Shown here piece by piece: positions 6,133-6,851 of a stretch of DNA of 6,851 bases (position 1 is its first letter; every line of letters starts with the position of its first letter). The translations under genes and the position numbers were made by a program. The notes beneath the pieces are model-generated. The model saw only the letters and a program-made list of their open reading frames with translations, did no database searches and was not told the origin of the DNA. The DNA comes from Bacillota bacterium (GTDB taxonomy: Bacteria > Bacillota > Desulfitobacteriia > Desulfitobacteriales > Desulfitobacteriaceae), in the NCBI GenBank assembly GCA_023390635.1, contig JAEWCM010000116.1:1-6851 (forward strand), written 5' to 3'.

Positions 6133-6528
6133 ATGCAAAATACTTTACCAAATAGTCCTTATTCGACTTACAAACAGTCTTCGGTGGAAACGGCCACTCC
6201 GGATAAGCTGCTCCTCATGCTGTTTAACGGGGGCATCAAATTTCTTCATCAGGGACAAAGGGCCCTTGCTGAAAAGGATTTGGCCGGAGCGAATGAGTAC
6301 TTAGGTAAGGTTCAGGATATCCTCACTGAATTGATGACCACCTTGGATATGGAACAGGGCGGGGAAATCGCCGCCAATCTGTATCAGCTCTATGATTTTT
6401 ACCGCCGCCAGACCATTCTGGCCAATACAAAAAAAGATCCGGCTTTGCTGGACGCTGTACTGGAGTTCTTTCAAACCTTTAAGGAAATCTGGGCGGAGGC
6501 GGCGAATAAAGTAAGGATGGGTGCGTAA
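6133..6528 (+). CDS. fliS: Flagellar export chaperone FliS
   Basis: FliS is a cytoplasmic four-helix-bundle chaperone that binds the C-terminal end of flagellin, stops early polymerisation and delivers it to the export gate; in Bacillus it also influences the FliW-CsrA switch. The length (131 aa) is typical. Family marks are NSPYSTYKQSSVETATPDKL (residues 7-26), then LMLFNGGIKFLHQGQRAL (28-45), LMTTLDMEQGGEIAANLYQL (67-86) and YRRQTILANTKKD (90-102). The start is set by AAGGAGG at 6118-6124, eight bases before ATG. Its TAA is followed at once by the next gene's ATG, so the pair is probably translationally coupled. The product should act on the flagellin encoded just upstream. Confidence 0.96.
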   Translation: MQNTLPNSPYSTYKQSSVETATPDKLLLMLFNGGIKFLHQGQRALAEKDLAGANEYLGKVQDILTELMTTLDMEQGGEIAANLYQLYDFYRRQTILANTKKDPALLDAVLEFFQTFKEIWAEAANKVRMGA

Positions 6529-6851
6529 ATGACCGAAACGAAGCTGGATACCCTCCTGGAGAACTACCGGCAGGACGGGGAAGACTACCGGGTGCTGCTT
6601 GAAGCCTTAACAAAGTTTCATCAGACTTTGGAATTGCACCGTCCTGCCCCAGTTAGCTCCGAATCTTTAATGAAGGGTACGGCTGATCCCAAACAAGATG
6701 ATCATGAAAGCGAAAACCCGGTTCAAAAGGAAAAAGAGTACTTAACCGACCTGGATGATTATCTCCGCTTCAGGGAAAGTCATGTGGAAAATATCATGAA
6801 GCGGGCGAAAGAAAGTTCAGGGCTTTGTCAAAACATTTGTCACGATTATGG
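6529..6851 (+). CDS. Unrecognised flagellar-operon protein, 3' end missing; FliT-like position
   Basis: A frame beginning ATG ACC GAA ACG stays open for 107 codons to the edge of the window, so the gene is cut. The start directly abuts the fliS stop (TAAATG) and has AAGGA at 6513-6517 inside fliS, which suggests coupled translation. The visible protein begins MTETKLDTLLENYRQDGEDY and has a helical, charged character: a helix-like part (about 1-37), a polar Pro/Ser/Asp/Glu-rich stretch (about 38-68) and a second helix-like part (YLTDLDDYLRFRESHVENIM and on). Two cysteines lie near the visible end (SGLCQNICHDYG). No signal peptide or membrane segment is seen. Many flagellar operons carry a FliT-type chaperone for FliD here, but I see no motif that proves it, so the function is left open. 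Confidence 0.75.
   Translation, partial: MTETKLDTLLENYRQDGEDYRVLLEALTKFHQTLELHRPAPVSSESLMKGTADPKQDDHESENPVQKEKEYLTDLDDYLRFRESHVENIMKRAKESSGLCQNICHDY

Noticed and set aside
1..6851. Mobile elements, CRISPR arrays, tRNA or rRNA genes
   Set aside because: No transposase or integrase frame, no spaced direct repeats and no tRNA- or rRNA-like sequence were seen; the window is almost fully taken up by recognisable genes.

Overview
The window looks like the flagellar-filament region of a motile, low-to-mid GC Firmicute. The purine-rich Shine-Dalgarno sites, the short Bacillus/Clostridia-type flagellin and the order fliC-flaG-fliD-fliS all point that way. A clostridial lineage such as the Peptococcaceae/Desulfitobacterium group is my best guess from the character of the proteins, but it is an inference and the genus cannot be fixed from the sequence alone. 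All genes are on the + strand.

Left part (1-2912), sugar and glycosylation genes. The window opens inside a family 2 glycosyltransferase that carries C-terminal TPR repeats (5' end missing). It is followed by a UDP-glucose/UDP-GlcNAc 4-epimerase of the GalE family and by a pseudaminic acid synthase (PseI, NeuB family). The short gaps (31 and 12 bases) suggest one transcript. The likely joint role is to make and attach a nonulosonic acid or related sugar to flagellin.

Middle (2913-4147), flagellin and its control. A 233-base gap holds an AT-rich inverted repeat, a possible but badly spaced sigma-28-like promoter, and a leader with two strong CsrA-type sites: a hairpin showing GGA in its tetraloop, and a second GGA inside the Shine-Dalgarno sequence. 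The flagellin itself is short (286 aa), has complete D0/D1 ends and has a small Ser/Thr-rich centre. A long hairpin follows it and probably ends or reduces transcription.

Right part (4148-6851), filament assembly. flaG, fliD (cap), fliS (flagellin chaperone) and an unrecognised gene cut by the window edge follow in close order. The last gene starts directly after the fliS stop codon and occupies the place where many flagellar operons carry a FliT-like chaperone.

The genes fit one job: making, modifying, chaperoning and capping the filament, with flagellin output probably set at translation by CsrA. I see no mobile element, CRISPR array, RNA gene or wholly new system. The most interesting points are the CsrA-like leader, the glycosylation genes placed directly before flagellin, the Cys at the substrate-gating position of GalE, and the TPR-tailed glycosyltransferase.
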